Positions 36,467-46,105 of a stretch of 64,000 bases of DNA are shown piece by piece. The position numbers were made by a program, and so were the translations under genes. The DNA comes from Heliopora coerulea (Eukaryota; Cnidaria; Anthozoa; Scleralcyonacea; Helioporidae), in assembly GCA_030142905.1 (NCBI GenBank), contig JASJOG010000279.1:62001-126000 (forward strand), in the 5' to 3' direction. Each line of letters begins with the position of its first letter. Position 1 is the first letter of the stretch. The notes under the pieces are model-generated. The model was not told the origin of the DNA and did not search any database. It saw only the letters and a program-made list of their open reading frames with translations.

Positions 36467-37807
36467 ATTTCTACAGCTATTTATAAATTAATGCAAGGGT
36501 AGAAGTCCGTAAGCGTCTACGTTTTGGAATTTACTCATTGCTGCCGATCGAGCGAAGCGAAACAGGGATTCCACTGAGACGTCAGTCGACGTCCATCACT
36601 TTTTCCACGATACTGTGGTCTGCGGTCTCGTGCTTGCTCATGCGCCCGCAGGATGCGCTGTTATGAAGCTGCTGTATAAAGCGAAAAGTGGGCACCACTA
36701 CAACTTAAAAACAAAAATGGCGACTATAACAAAGATGTCAGGATCAGGAAAACTGGACAGCGATTCGGATCGTTACTTTTCAGCACTGAAGTGAACTGCA
36801 GCTTGATCACTGCATTTGTGCAAAGAAAAATCACAGGGCAAAGTTATGATCCATATATTCTAATTTAGTATATAACTACAAGGTACGTGTACCTGATGTT
36901 ATTGTAATAATAATTTGTCCTGAAGTGTAATCGATCAAGTAAGCGACCAATTTCTATCTTTCGTCACGTTCGTTCATCTTCGCAATGGCGCCATTAGTCT
37001 GATCCTTGCTTACACAATCTGGCTAAGCGAATACTTTTTTCTTTTGCGATCATATACAGAGAAATCAAAACAAATTACCATGATAAATTTTGATCTTGGC
37101 AAAAGCAATTTTGCCAATAACCCTAAGTTCAATAACCGGCAAGGTCCTAAAATTATCACCGACAACCGGCTGCTACTTCGAACCCTGACATGGGTTGAAT
37201 GGCTTTGGCCTGGATCTGTCAGTGAGGGTTGTGTTGTGTTAAACAATTTGCATAAAAATTAAGCAGTTAAACATTTGAAGTTCCCAAATTCAATAACACT
37301 GTACAGGTGGGAGCTCTCCCCTTGAAGTAAGATCGTCTGGCATTAGCCACGTTAAATTGATACGAGTTTTATACCCCCGGGAAACAGGTAATAATTTATG
37401 AATTAACCTGGCCAATCCATGAAAGTCTACCATATCACACGCAGGCATTTTAATGCCCAATGAAAACTTGTGGGTAAATCACTAGTAATCTGGATCACAT
37501 TCTTTAATTTACATATTGAAATCAATGCAACAAACATGTAGTGAATCAATGGGAAAGTTCGTTTGAGAAACTAGTTCAAAAACTCGTTTATCATCAAATG
37601 GACCCGAACACTCGAAATCATAAAGATCTCGTGGCAACGCCCTTCGGTTTTTATTATTTACTCGTGGTTCGACCCTCAGATGAAACATTCAATCTCGTAT
37701 TGTGAGCTATTGCGTCAAACATGTTCCAGAATGAACGCAGGAATCTTGGCGGCATAGAAAAAGTAATTGCAAATTCTTTTGGATAAACGAAGTAGGACAT
37801 TTTACAG

Positions 37808-37940
37808 TAAGTCAATCAACAAACCAATCGACGGGCAAATCATTCATTCAATCATTCAATCAATCAATCAATCAATCAACCAATCAATCAGTCAATTTAT
37901 CTATTAATCTATCAATCTATTAATCTATCAATCAGTCTCA
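37808..37940. repeat. (AATC)n/(ATCT)n microsatellite, unit 3
   Basis: TCAATCAATCAATC runs followed by ATCTATTAATC, equivalent to the arrays in units 1 and 2. Confidence 0.9.
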
Positions 37941-38054
37941 ATCAAATCTCTTACTTCTTCACGTTATTCTCTACTCCTAGAGGCAATTAAAACGTTGAAA
38001 CTCACACGTGTAATGTTATCAAAATCATTATTAAAATCTTTGCTTTAAACTAAT

Positions 38055-38950
38055 TTAGGAAGTATCTGTATCCACTTGCGGATTTGCTTTGCGGCGAACA
38101 TCACTTTTTCTTGGGTCCGTATCTACTGCACGCAAAAGCATAGGTTCCAAACGTAGCTGAAGCTCAGCAATTGTATGGTTGTAAGTGTCGCAGACGTAGA
38201 ATATTCCGTGATGGTCGTGAACTATACCAGAAGGATGATTTAAACCACCTACACAACAAATGTGCTCACCAACTGTGGTAAGGACATGCACCTTGTCATT
38301 GTAGTAATCAGAGACCACAACATATTGATCATATATTGCAATCCCCCGGCATTCAGCGAAGCTATGTTCCACCGAGAGTTCAGGCCCAATGCATCGTATG
38401 AAATTACCATCTTCTGAGAAGACCTGGATTCTATTGAGAACCATGTCGGTAACATATATGTTACCCTGCTTGTCAAAAGCTGTATTCAAACAATGTTCCA
38501 TTTGATCCAGTGCCGACCCCTCCTCGCCAATATCGAATTGCCCATCACGATCCAACATCACAATCCTATGATTTCCGGCATCGCAGACAACAGCTTGACC
38601 CTTGTGGTTTATAGCAATCCCATGTGGCATCTTGAAGTTCCTTCCATTCGCTTTCGTTATAATGGTCGTTTCGCCTGTCATCGCATCAAGAATCTTTATG
38701 CGATTTGCCCTCGGCTCGGAAATGATAATCTCTCCCTTATGGCTACAGGCAATATTTGTAGGAAAATTAAAGCTCTCTGAGCTGGCCACAGTTCCGATGT
38801 AGTCTCCATTCTTGGCCATTCTTATCAAACGATTATTATTCTTATCTACAACGATAAGCTCATCTTTGTCACTGATACAAAGGTCCCATATGCGATGAAA
38901 ACATCCTACTTCCTTACTTGGTCCAATGAGTTTATTGGTGATAACAATAT
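38055..38950 (-). CDS. Kinase-KEN-NHL gene, exon 3: six-bladed NHL propeller
   Basis: This exon begins after the acceptor CATTATTCAG with two bases that complete a codon, then IVITNKLIGPSKE, and ends at a TAA after DTDTS. It encodes about 297 residues with six NHL-type blades, recognised by motifs such as ELIVVDKNNNRLIRM, AVVCDAGNHRIVML, NIYVTDMVLNRIQVF and FYVCDTYNHTIAEL. NHL propellers bind RNA, proteins or small ligands in TRIM-NHL and related proteins. Here the propeller follows a KEN ribonuclease, so it may sense ligand or select RNA. There is no ATG at a natural start for this exon, which supports its being a downstream exon. It is intact, unlike units 1 and 2. Confidence 0.85.
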
Positions 38951-39235
38951 CTGAATAATGAAAGGTATTCAATCGTTAGAAGAAAGGAAAACGTCATCCA
39001 ACTCATTCAAGACGTACAAGATGATTTGATTACAAAACTAATACATTCCCATGCCAGTCAATTCATTGTTATAATCCAAACATTTAAAGATTTGCTCGTC
39101 CAAGACACTTTTTGCTAGGATTATACTTCCAACTATTTCAGGATGTCAACGTTTTATTTTGTGTTTTTCATACATCTTATTTTCTAAATCCAGGTATGAC
39201 AAAAATCCTATCCCAAATCTAACGTTAATATCAAA

Positions 39236-40080
39236 AACTTTCTTTCTTTCTAAAATTCGTTCGTTCTTTCTTTCTCTGTTTTATTTCTTTCTCTGTTTTA
39301 TTTATTTCTCTCTTCTTCCTTTCTCTCTTTCTTTCGTTCTTTGTTTCTCTCTTTTCTTTGTTTCTCTCTTTTCTTTCTTTCTTTTCTTTTCTTTCTTTCT
39401 CTCTTTTCTTTCCTTCTTTCTTTTCTTTCTTTCTCTCTTTTCTTTCTTTCTCTCTTATTCCTTTCTCTCTTTCTTTCTTTCTCTCTTTCTTTCTCTCTTT
39501 CTTTCTTTCTCTCTTTCTTTCTATCTTTCTTTCTCTCTTTCTTCTTTCTTTTTTTGTTCCTCTCTTTCTTTCCTTCTTTCTTTCTTTCTTTTTTTCCTTC
39601 TTTCTTTCCTTCTTTCTTCTTTCTTTCCTTCTTTCTTTCTTTCCTTTTTTCTTTCTTTCCTTCTTTCTTTCTTTCTTTTTTTCCTTCTTTCTTTCCTTCT
39701 TTCTTCTTTCCTTCCTTCTCTCTTTCCTTCTTTTTTTCTTTCTTTCTTTCTTTCCTTCTTTCCTTCTTTCTTTCTTTCCCTCTTTCCTACTTGCCTCCTT
39801 TTTTTCTTTCCTTCTTTCCTTCTTTCCTTCTTTCTTTCTTTCCTTTTTTCTTTCTTTCCTTCTTTCTTTCTTTCCTTCTTTTTTTGCTTTCCTTCCATCA
39901 TCCCTCCCTTCCTTCATTTATATCATGCTTTGTTCCTCCCTCCCTCCCTCCCTCCCTCCCTTCCTTCCTTCCTTCCTTCCTTCCTTTCTTTCTTTCTTGT
40001 CCTACTTCCTTCCTTCTTTCTTTCTATCCTCTCTTCTTTTTCTTTTTTTCCTTTCTTCCTTCCTTCTTTTCCTTATTTCG
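39236..40080. repeat. Polypyrimidine TTTC/TTCC/CTTT tract, unit 3
   Basis: A single long C/T tract, rich in CTCTTT and TTCC steps, lies in intron 2 between the 55-nt exon and the NHL exon. A TTCG-rich repeat follows at about 40180-40295. Open frames in it are compositional. Confidence 0.95.
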
Positions 40081-40467
40081 CTTCTACCATTCCTTCCCTT
40101 CGTTTCGTTCATAAAATTTATAATTGATTCTTACATTTAAGTCACTTGATAAAGTCATTCCGCTCGTTTTCCTTTTTTTTTATTCGTTCGGACAGTCGGT
40201 CGTTCATCCGGTCGATCGTTGGGTTATTCATTCGGTCATTCGATCGTTCGTTCGTTAGTTCTTTAGTTTCTTTGCAAATTCGTTCGTTCATTTATTTTCA
40301 ATATGTTTTGCAAAACCTAGTAAAGAGGCTGGGTGGTCACATTTTAGGGTCATTATTCTCTCAATCTCAATGAATTACAAATAAAATCTAGCTAGCCCAA
40401 AAAGGTAGATTTTTTTGTTGATCTCAGAGTCCAAGAATAAAATTTAACCCGATAACAAGTCACTTAC

Positions 40468-40522
40468 TCAAAGAAAACCCATTGCTTTCAAAAGTCTGCC
40501 ACTTGTGATCATCCTGCAGTGA
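40468..40522 (-). CDS. Kinase-KEN-NHL gene, exon 2 (55-nt linker exon)
   Basis: The acceptor TTGTTACAG and the donor GTAAGTGA bound exactly 55 nt. Entered in phase 0, it reads SLQDDHKWQTFESNGFSL plus one base. That base plus the AT at the start of exon 3 makes an Asn codon and leads into the NHL frame. It therefore converts the phase-0 donor of exon 1 into the phase-1 acceptor of exon 3. The same exon and splice sites are kept in units 1 and 2. It lies between two microsatellite blocks. Confidence 0.75.
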
Positions 40523-40899
40523 CTGTAACAATTCAAAATAAAAAATAAGTAAATAAATAAATAAAAATAATAAACCCCCCAAAATTTTTGTGGTTTGCAA
40601 AAAATTTCTTGAAGTTTGTCTTATTTATAAAGTTTCGGGGGAATCAGAATAAAAGTGACAAAACATAAGTCTTGGAAAGTTACCGCATTTGTCATGATAA
40701 TGATAAGATATATAATGATAATAGAGAATAAGTCGCTTCGAGCTTCTGATTGCCTGGAGGACGTTTTCAGTGGAATAATTTCATACCCAGCTTATTGGTT
40801 CATAATATGTACTAATCCTTGATTTAACCAGGGCCCCCATTGATAACAGCATTAGTTCTGTTGTAGGGCTTACTTCAGCTAAAAGTGATTCAATTTTTA

Positions 40900-41520
40900 C
40901 AATTATTACAATTATTATCATTTCATTAACAATATTATCATTTCTATTTTTATCATTAGCATTATCAGTAGCACTGTTATCATTATCAATGCCATTATCT
41001 TTACCATCATCATTATCGTCATCATAACCATTATCATCATTATCGTCATCATTACCATTATCATCATTATCATAATCATTACCATTATCATTGTCATTAC
41101 CATTATCATTATGATCACAATTACCATTACCATTACCATTATTACAAGTACCATTACGATTACCATTATCACTACAATTGCCATTACCATACAATTATCA
41201 TTACGATTATCATTACTATTATCATTATAATTACCATTATCATTACTATTATCATTACCATTATCATTATCATTATCATTACCATTACCATTACCATTAT
41301 CATTACCATTATCATTACCATTATCATTACCATTATCATTACCATTATCATTACCATTATCATTACCATTATCATTACCATTATCATTACCATTATCATT
41401 ACCATTATCATAATTTACCATTAGCATTACCATTACCATAATTTACCATTAGCATTATCATCACTATTATCATTACCTTTATCATCACCATTATCATTGA
41501 CATTACCCTTATTATTATTA
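40900..41520. repeat. ATTACC/ATTATC microsatellite, unit 3
   Basis: At 41250-41410 the 12-bp unit ATTACCATTATC is nearly perfect; elsewhere it is interrupted. It lies in intron 1. Confidence 0.95.
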
Positions 41521-41667
41521 TGTATAAAATCAACTTAAATAAACGTAAATCAAGAGTGTTACTTTAAAGGTTGATTGTATTGATCCTTTTGGAAAATAAC
41601 TTATGAACAAATTAAAATTGCATTAATTTCCATAAAGTGTAGAATATTTCAATGCTCGCTCACTTAC

Positions 41668-43002
41668 ACCTACCCGAAATTTTGGAAAGTCTCCTTTCGG
41701 ATAAAATTCCCGTAATTTGACGTCATCTCTCCAAGGAATAGCGGCTTCATACGTGTGCAAGAGCAACTGGGGAAAGTTCTTGGTAAATGAATCTAAACTT
41801 GTGTAACCAGTGTCTTCTGATTCATCGTGACTTGGCAGAGAACCCACATCAAAAACTTTTTGATCAGCTTCGGAATAATGTCTCCAGTAATTTCTGATTG
41901 CCTTAATAAGCTCAGAAGTGTGCTCAGCACCGATTTCAAACCGACTACTTTCTTTGCTGAGTTTTACAGGTTTCTGGAAATTCTTGAAGTGATGTTGGAT
42001 TGCAGGATGTAACTGGGATAGCCAGTTACCTTGGATGACATTCTGTTTCTTTTGATCAAGTCTGGCCCTCAAACGTTGAGAAGCATCGAATCTCTGGTTC
42101 ATTGAACGAAGACTTTCAGTGCAGTCGCCCACCACCTTGTAGAACTGGTACTGTCGGTAAGCTGACCAAAAGAATGGATGCTTTACGACATCTCGAGCGT
42201 CCGGTCGCCACTCTGGACTTTTGTCCAAAAGATGGAACAACATGTCTTTTGCCAGAACGCCGTCTTGATCTGATTCACCAATCATTTTAAGGTCAAGCTG
42301 CGCATCCTTTTTGGTACCATACACTTTAATGCGTTGCTGAGCTTCCTGAAGTTTATCTGGAACAATCTTCGAATGGCAAGAAAACGGATGTGAACCATGA
42401 GTCAGGACATAATGAGCTAAGAGTCCAAACGAGAAAATGTCCGCCTTTCTCGTCAGTCGGTGTTCACATTCGTGAAAGTACTCAATTTCTGGTGCTATCC
42501 AGCCGATCGTTCCTCCAAATGTCCTTGTCCTTACGGATTCCATTCCATCATAGACTTTCTTACTCACTTCGAAATCCGCCAAAACAATCCTTTTCCGGCT
42601 GCCACATGATATAAGAATATTACCTGGCTTTAGATCTAAGTGATAAATGCCATTTCGATGAATATGTTCAAGACCAAGTGCAATCTGCTTCACAGCCGTC
42701 TTTTCATCCAGTCCACCGCTGTCAAAGCTTGGATCTTCGACAAAATCGCAGAGATTGCCACTGCAAAGCTCAAGGTAAATGAAGCAGTAAGGATCTTGCT
42801 GTTCGATTAAAAAGTAGCGGATGACATTCTCGTGTTGTTTGTGCTTCGATAATTCAATAAGTTTATTGACTTCGTTTATGTCTGTAGTCCCAGTGATTAC
42901 TCTCTTTACAGCTGCAATTCGTCCATCGTTCATGGTGCGTTTAAAAATGAGAGAATACCCATCCAAAGATCCACCAAGTATTTCATCGCCTGCTTCCGCC
43001 AT
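41668..43002 (-). CDS. Kinase-KEN-NHL gene, exon 1: RNase L/IRE1-like kinase and KEN ribonuclease
   Basis: The exon encodes 445 residues from the ATG at 43002 to the donor GTAAGT after FRVG. The kinase-like domain spans about 8-280: Lys33 in AAVKR, HLDLKPGN at 121-128 (HRD Arg replaced by Leu), DFE at 143-145 in place of DFG, GWIAPE at 167-172, and HPFFW at 275-279. The KEN domain spans about 281-435, with Arg370, Asn371 and His375 in AIRNYWRHY matching the KEN catalytic Arg/Asn/His, and FPQLLLHTYEA as in IRE1. The catalytic Tyr of IRE1 aligns with Ile here. There is no signal peptide, lumenal domain or membrane helix, so it is cytosolic as in RNase L. DFE/HLD suggests an ATP-binding pseudokinase that controls KEN dimerisation; that is inference. 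Confidence 0.88.
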
Positions 43003-43196
43003 GTCTACAACAGCTGAATGAATTATCTATTTTGCACTGTTTATTGTGGCGGTCGTTTTTGTTGGGGTCGCGGCGAAGGCTCTGGGAACCAGATTGACGT
43101 GAATTTCTCGTGTTATCAGCAGCAGTTTGGGCATTTTCATCAGTTGAATTTTAGCTTTAGTCTTTCATTGGAGATTTTCGATTTGTCTATTTGAAC

Positions 43197-44265
43197 CAGG
43201 GGTGGCGCCAGGAATTCGCCGACGCAGGGGCTAAGGACCCCGACAGGGAGCTAAGGTTTAGATGCAGGAAAATTAATTATATTTTTTTGAAATGAATGCA
43301 TGTACATCGGTAAATGAACAATTTGTTTTTGTACCGACTACAATAAGACATATTATGTTAACGTATTATGTAAATAGGAATAGGCAGATCATTCTCGAAT
43401 ACTTAATGTATTGTTTTTATTTCCTCGCGCCTATGATGGTTCTGAAAAATGAGTAAATTTCTTGTTTTAAGATAAACTAATAAAATGTCAAAGTTAATAT
43501 TTACAATTTCCAAGAATAATTCAAGAATAATTGCTGTCGGCGCACAGCGACCACACTCGTATAAATCCTTTTTTTTGGACTTTGTGTGCCTTTCAACATA
43601 ATCGTTTTGAAATATTTCGTTACAGATAGTGCAACCCAACTTGAAGCAAACAGCCTTTGCCATACCAATGACCAAATGAAAGATGACCCTACGGAATCTA
43701 GCATTTAATTGTCAGACTGATAGTCATAATGTAGTCCGAACACCCAATTAAACACCTTGAAGAGTTGGCACGCGAGTAACATCAACATGGTCTCTTGCCT
43801 TGTTGACAACCGTTGTTTCCGTTCGTCCTTTCTTTCATGGAATTAAACTTTAAAGTTTAGAGCGTACCAGTTATAACAGTAACGTAGGCACAAAGTGAAG
43901 TCTGAAGTCGCGTTTGAATAGTTCGTAGTATTCTAAACTCGCAAAGCCACAGAACAATAAAAGTGATACCGATAATTATGCCTTTAGGCCAACTTGCCCA
44001 GCCACATTAGTGTCAGTTTGCTTTTTTGTTCGTTTTCACATTATTCCCCCCGATTTCCTTGTAAAAATTCAACCTTGGTTTTATTATTCACATTTAATGC
44101 AGATAATTCGTTTTTCCTTTTACCAGTTTGAGAAAACAAACACGAATTTTTGAAGTTACCCCCCGTATGTCGTTCGCCGACGAATTGTTCAATTTTCTCC
44201 GACGGGGGGCTAAGGTTCCCCGAAGGGGGGCTGTAGCCCCTACCCCCCTCTGGCGAGCAACGGGT
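43197..44265. mobile_element. Insertion upstream of the unit 3 kinase gene
   Basis: Units 1 and 2 have about 200 bp of other sequence here; unit 3 has about 1.07 kb starting CAGGGGTGGCGCCAGG. GGGGCTAAGG motifs occur near both ends. The ends are only partly inverted, so it is probably a degraded DNA transposon. A 90-codon minus-strand frame (43403-43675) has a CTICNEIF...H pattern but no clear family. It lies within the likely promoter region of the intact kinase-KEN-NHL gene. Confidence 0.6.
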
Positions 44266-44279
44266 TTAGGAATATGCAA

Positions 44280-45490
44280 ATGGTTTAGGGATAAAATTCC
44301 TGTTTCGTAAACCTTTGGGGAAAATGGTGAAGGATGAGGCTTATTTTAAAGTTCCTAATGCGATCAAAATAATTTTGGTTTGTTTGAAAGAGAGCTTACA
44401 ATGGCGAAGAATGAAAGTTGACAGCCATTTGATACCTATTTAAGTTTTTAAATAATACAGCTTTTTGAGGTATGCAAAAAATGTATATGATTTTTGGCAA
44501 ATCAATCAAACAGCATTTTCACTGATCTTAAATCGATTATTTCTTCAACATTGTCACCCGAATCCAATCAAAACATTGTAACATGAACGTGGGTCACAAA
44601 ACTGAGAAATACTGTCGAATTCAGACCTCTTACTTTGTTTTCTGTCATATGTCAAGACCTCTTAATATGGGTTCTTTGACATACCAAGCATTTTGTTACG
44701 TACGAAGGAACTTTGGGTTAGCATCAAGCCCATGGTACCGCGATTCAACATCGCTTAACAAAGGTTGCTTAAAGAATGTTCAGTTGCAGTGTGTTATCTC
44801 ATCCTGAAGCAACAATTGATTAATTCATGTCCTTCGACAATTTCCAAATTGTCTAATACAATAGAACGTCTCGCTTTTTTGTCCAAACGTAGAATCTCTT
44901 CCTCGGATTGTATTCAGCAACGTAAATAGTTCAACAGTTGTAGTCTACAAATGAGTATACGAATAAACATGACATACAAAGTAAACTCTTTCTTTAACAA
45001 TTCATGAACCAAAATAAAGACCAAATATACAAAGGTGCTTTTCAGCAGGTATTATACCATGCACAATATTATTTTTTAATTTCTACGAAAGATGCAAAAT
45101 TTAAACAAAAATTAAGGGTAATCAACAACTTACAACACTACACATATCTTAACTGTTTACAAACGATCCTAAGTTAATGTTTCGTGGTTAACAATCGCCT
45201 TGATAAACTGCGACTTTACGACATTATGATGAATTATTTAACGCCAAAGGTTCCGAAATTGCTGTTGATGTTGTTACGACACGTTGTAGGCTTGCTGACG
45301 GGATATATATATATATTCTGCAAGACAACGCTAACAGCGCTAAGTCTACCGTAATCTGACACCTATCGTTTATCCCCAATCTGTCAGTTCAATGTGACAA
45401 ATAATATTTAACATTGTTAGAGCTTAAAAATGTCAGTCCTTAGAGTAACTAGTGAAATGTTTGAGCAAACGGTGCATTCTTTAAAATAAA
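44280..45490. other. Unit 3 spacer between kinase 5' region and SNase gene
   Basis: This is non-coding sequence conserved among the units (counterparts about 15800-17010 and 29960-31180). There are only short unconserved frames. It would contain the SNase 3' end and the kinase upstream region. No motif is firm enough to call. Confidence 0.5.
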
Positions 45491-45497
45491 AGTACTT

Positions 45498-45962
45498 TTA
45501 AGTGTATCTACTGGCGTAGCTGTAGTCCATTAATATTTGATTAAACGACTTGGTCGATCCAGGTTCTCTTTTGAGGGTGACTAGAGGTCTTCCATATCCT
45601 CCAAGGCCATGAAACTCAGCATATACCACTTCTTCGCTTCTATTCAATGAATCTTTAAGTTTAGTCTCCGTCCAAGGTTGTGTTTGACGTGGAAAGCTAC
45701 CAGGGTCACCACCAAGACACAACCAGGCTAAAAAATCGCGCGATTTCAAGGCACGGGAACCTGTTCGTAACTCCGGTGAATCTATTCCCAACAAACGGCT
45801 CTTAAAACGTTGAATCCTGCCATTGTGGTAGAATACCAAGTCACAGGTATCCCCATCGTGAATGGTAACCACCTTGGCATAAACGTTCACATATGTCGGT
45901 GGACTTGAAGACGAACGAGGGACGTCTCTTTCAGTAATTCTCTTCAGCTGTTGAAGACTCAT
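45498..45962 (-). CDS. SNase-like nuclease, unit 3 copy, complete active site
   Basis: This 154-aa intact frame starts at the conserved ATG (MSLQQLKRITERD). Active-site residues by alignment to staphylococcal nuclease are Asp36 and Asp38 in HDGDT, Arg56 in SRL, Asp61 and Glu64 in GIDSPE, and Arg125 in GYGRP. It is the only minus-strand copy with Asp at the Asp40 position. It has no signal peptide, so it is presumably intracellular. It lies 2.5 kb upstream of the intact kinase-KEN-NHL gene and 1.8 kb downstream of the diverged SNase gene at 48220, on the same strand. It is expected to be a Ca2+-dependent nuclease; substrate unknown. Confidence 0.9.
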   Translation of the reverse strand: MSLQQLKRITERDVPRSSSSPPTYVNVYAKVVTIHDGDTCDLVFYHNGRIQRFKSRLLGIDSPELRTGSRALKSRDFLAWLCLGGDPGSFPRQTQPWTETKLKDSLNRSEEVVYAEFHGLGGYGRPLVTLKREPGSTKSFNQILMDYSYASRYT

Positions 45963-46031
45963 TATTAAACTTGTTATCGTACAACAGCTGCTCTCATCAA
46001 CTGGACTTCGTTCCAAGCTCGCCTGTGGCTT

Positions 46032-46076
46032 TTGAAGCTGTAATGTGCTTTGTAAGCAATATTTAGCCAAAATATT
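46032..46076 (-). promoter_or_regulatory. Conserved upstream block of SNase gene, unit 3
   Basis: Contains the GGCTAAATATTGCTTACAAA block shared with units 1 and 2 and with 48281-48325. It lies about 70-115 bp upstream of the ATG. Confidence 0.5.
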
Positions 46077-46093
46077 CGCCCAGTCATTATTTT

Positions 46094-46105
46094 ACTTTCG
46101 TTTTC
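46094..46105 (-). promoter_or_regulatory. IRF/ISRE-like motif, unit 3 SNase
   Basis: GAAAACGAAAGT on the minus strand, 132-143 bp upstream of the ATG at 45962. Confidence 0.5.

Larger units (their letters stand above)
33437..37187 (-). mobile_element. hAT transposon, unit 3 copy
   Basis: Termini CAGGGTTCGAAAT and ATTTCGAACCCTG lie between ACATG direct repeats at 33432-33436 and 37188-37192, as in units 1 and 2. Confidence 0.85.

Noticed and set aside
40918..41441. Asn/Gly/Asp and Met/Ile/Val repeat frames in the ATTACC array
   Set aside because: These are compositional translations of the 12-bp microsatellite, intronic in the gene model.
38949..41671. Direct splicing of the kinase-KEN exon to the NHL exon using the weaker donor AG|GTGTAAGT
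   Set aside because: It gives an open phase, but the adjacent GTAAGT donor is much stronger and the conserved 55-nt exon satisfies all phases, so the three-exon model is preferred.
31184..43002. SNase as the N-terminal exon of the kinase-KEN-NHL protein
   Set aside because: Every SNase frame ends in a stop with no conserved donor before it, the kinase has its own ATG and, in unit 3, an upstream in-frame stop. The diverged set has the SNase on the other side.
43403..43675. 90-codon frame with a Cys/His pattern in the unit 3 insert
   Set aside because: Too short, no conserved partner and no recognised zinc-finger spacing; kept only as part of the insert.
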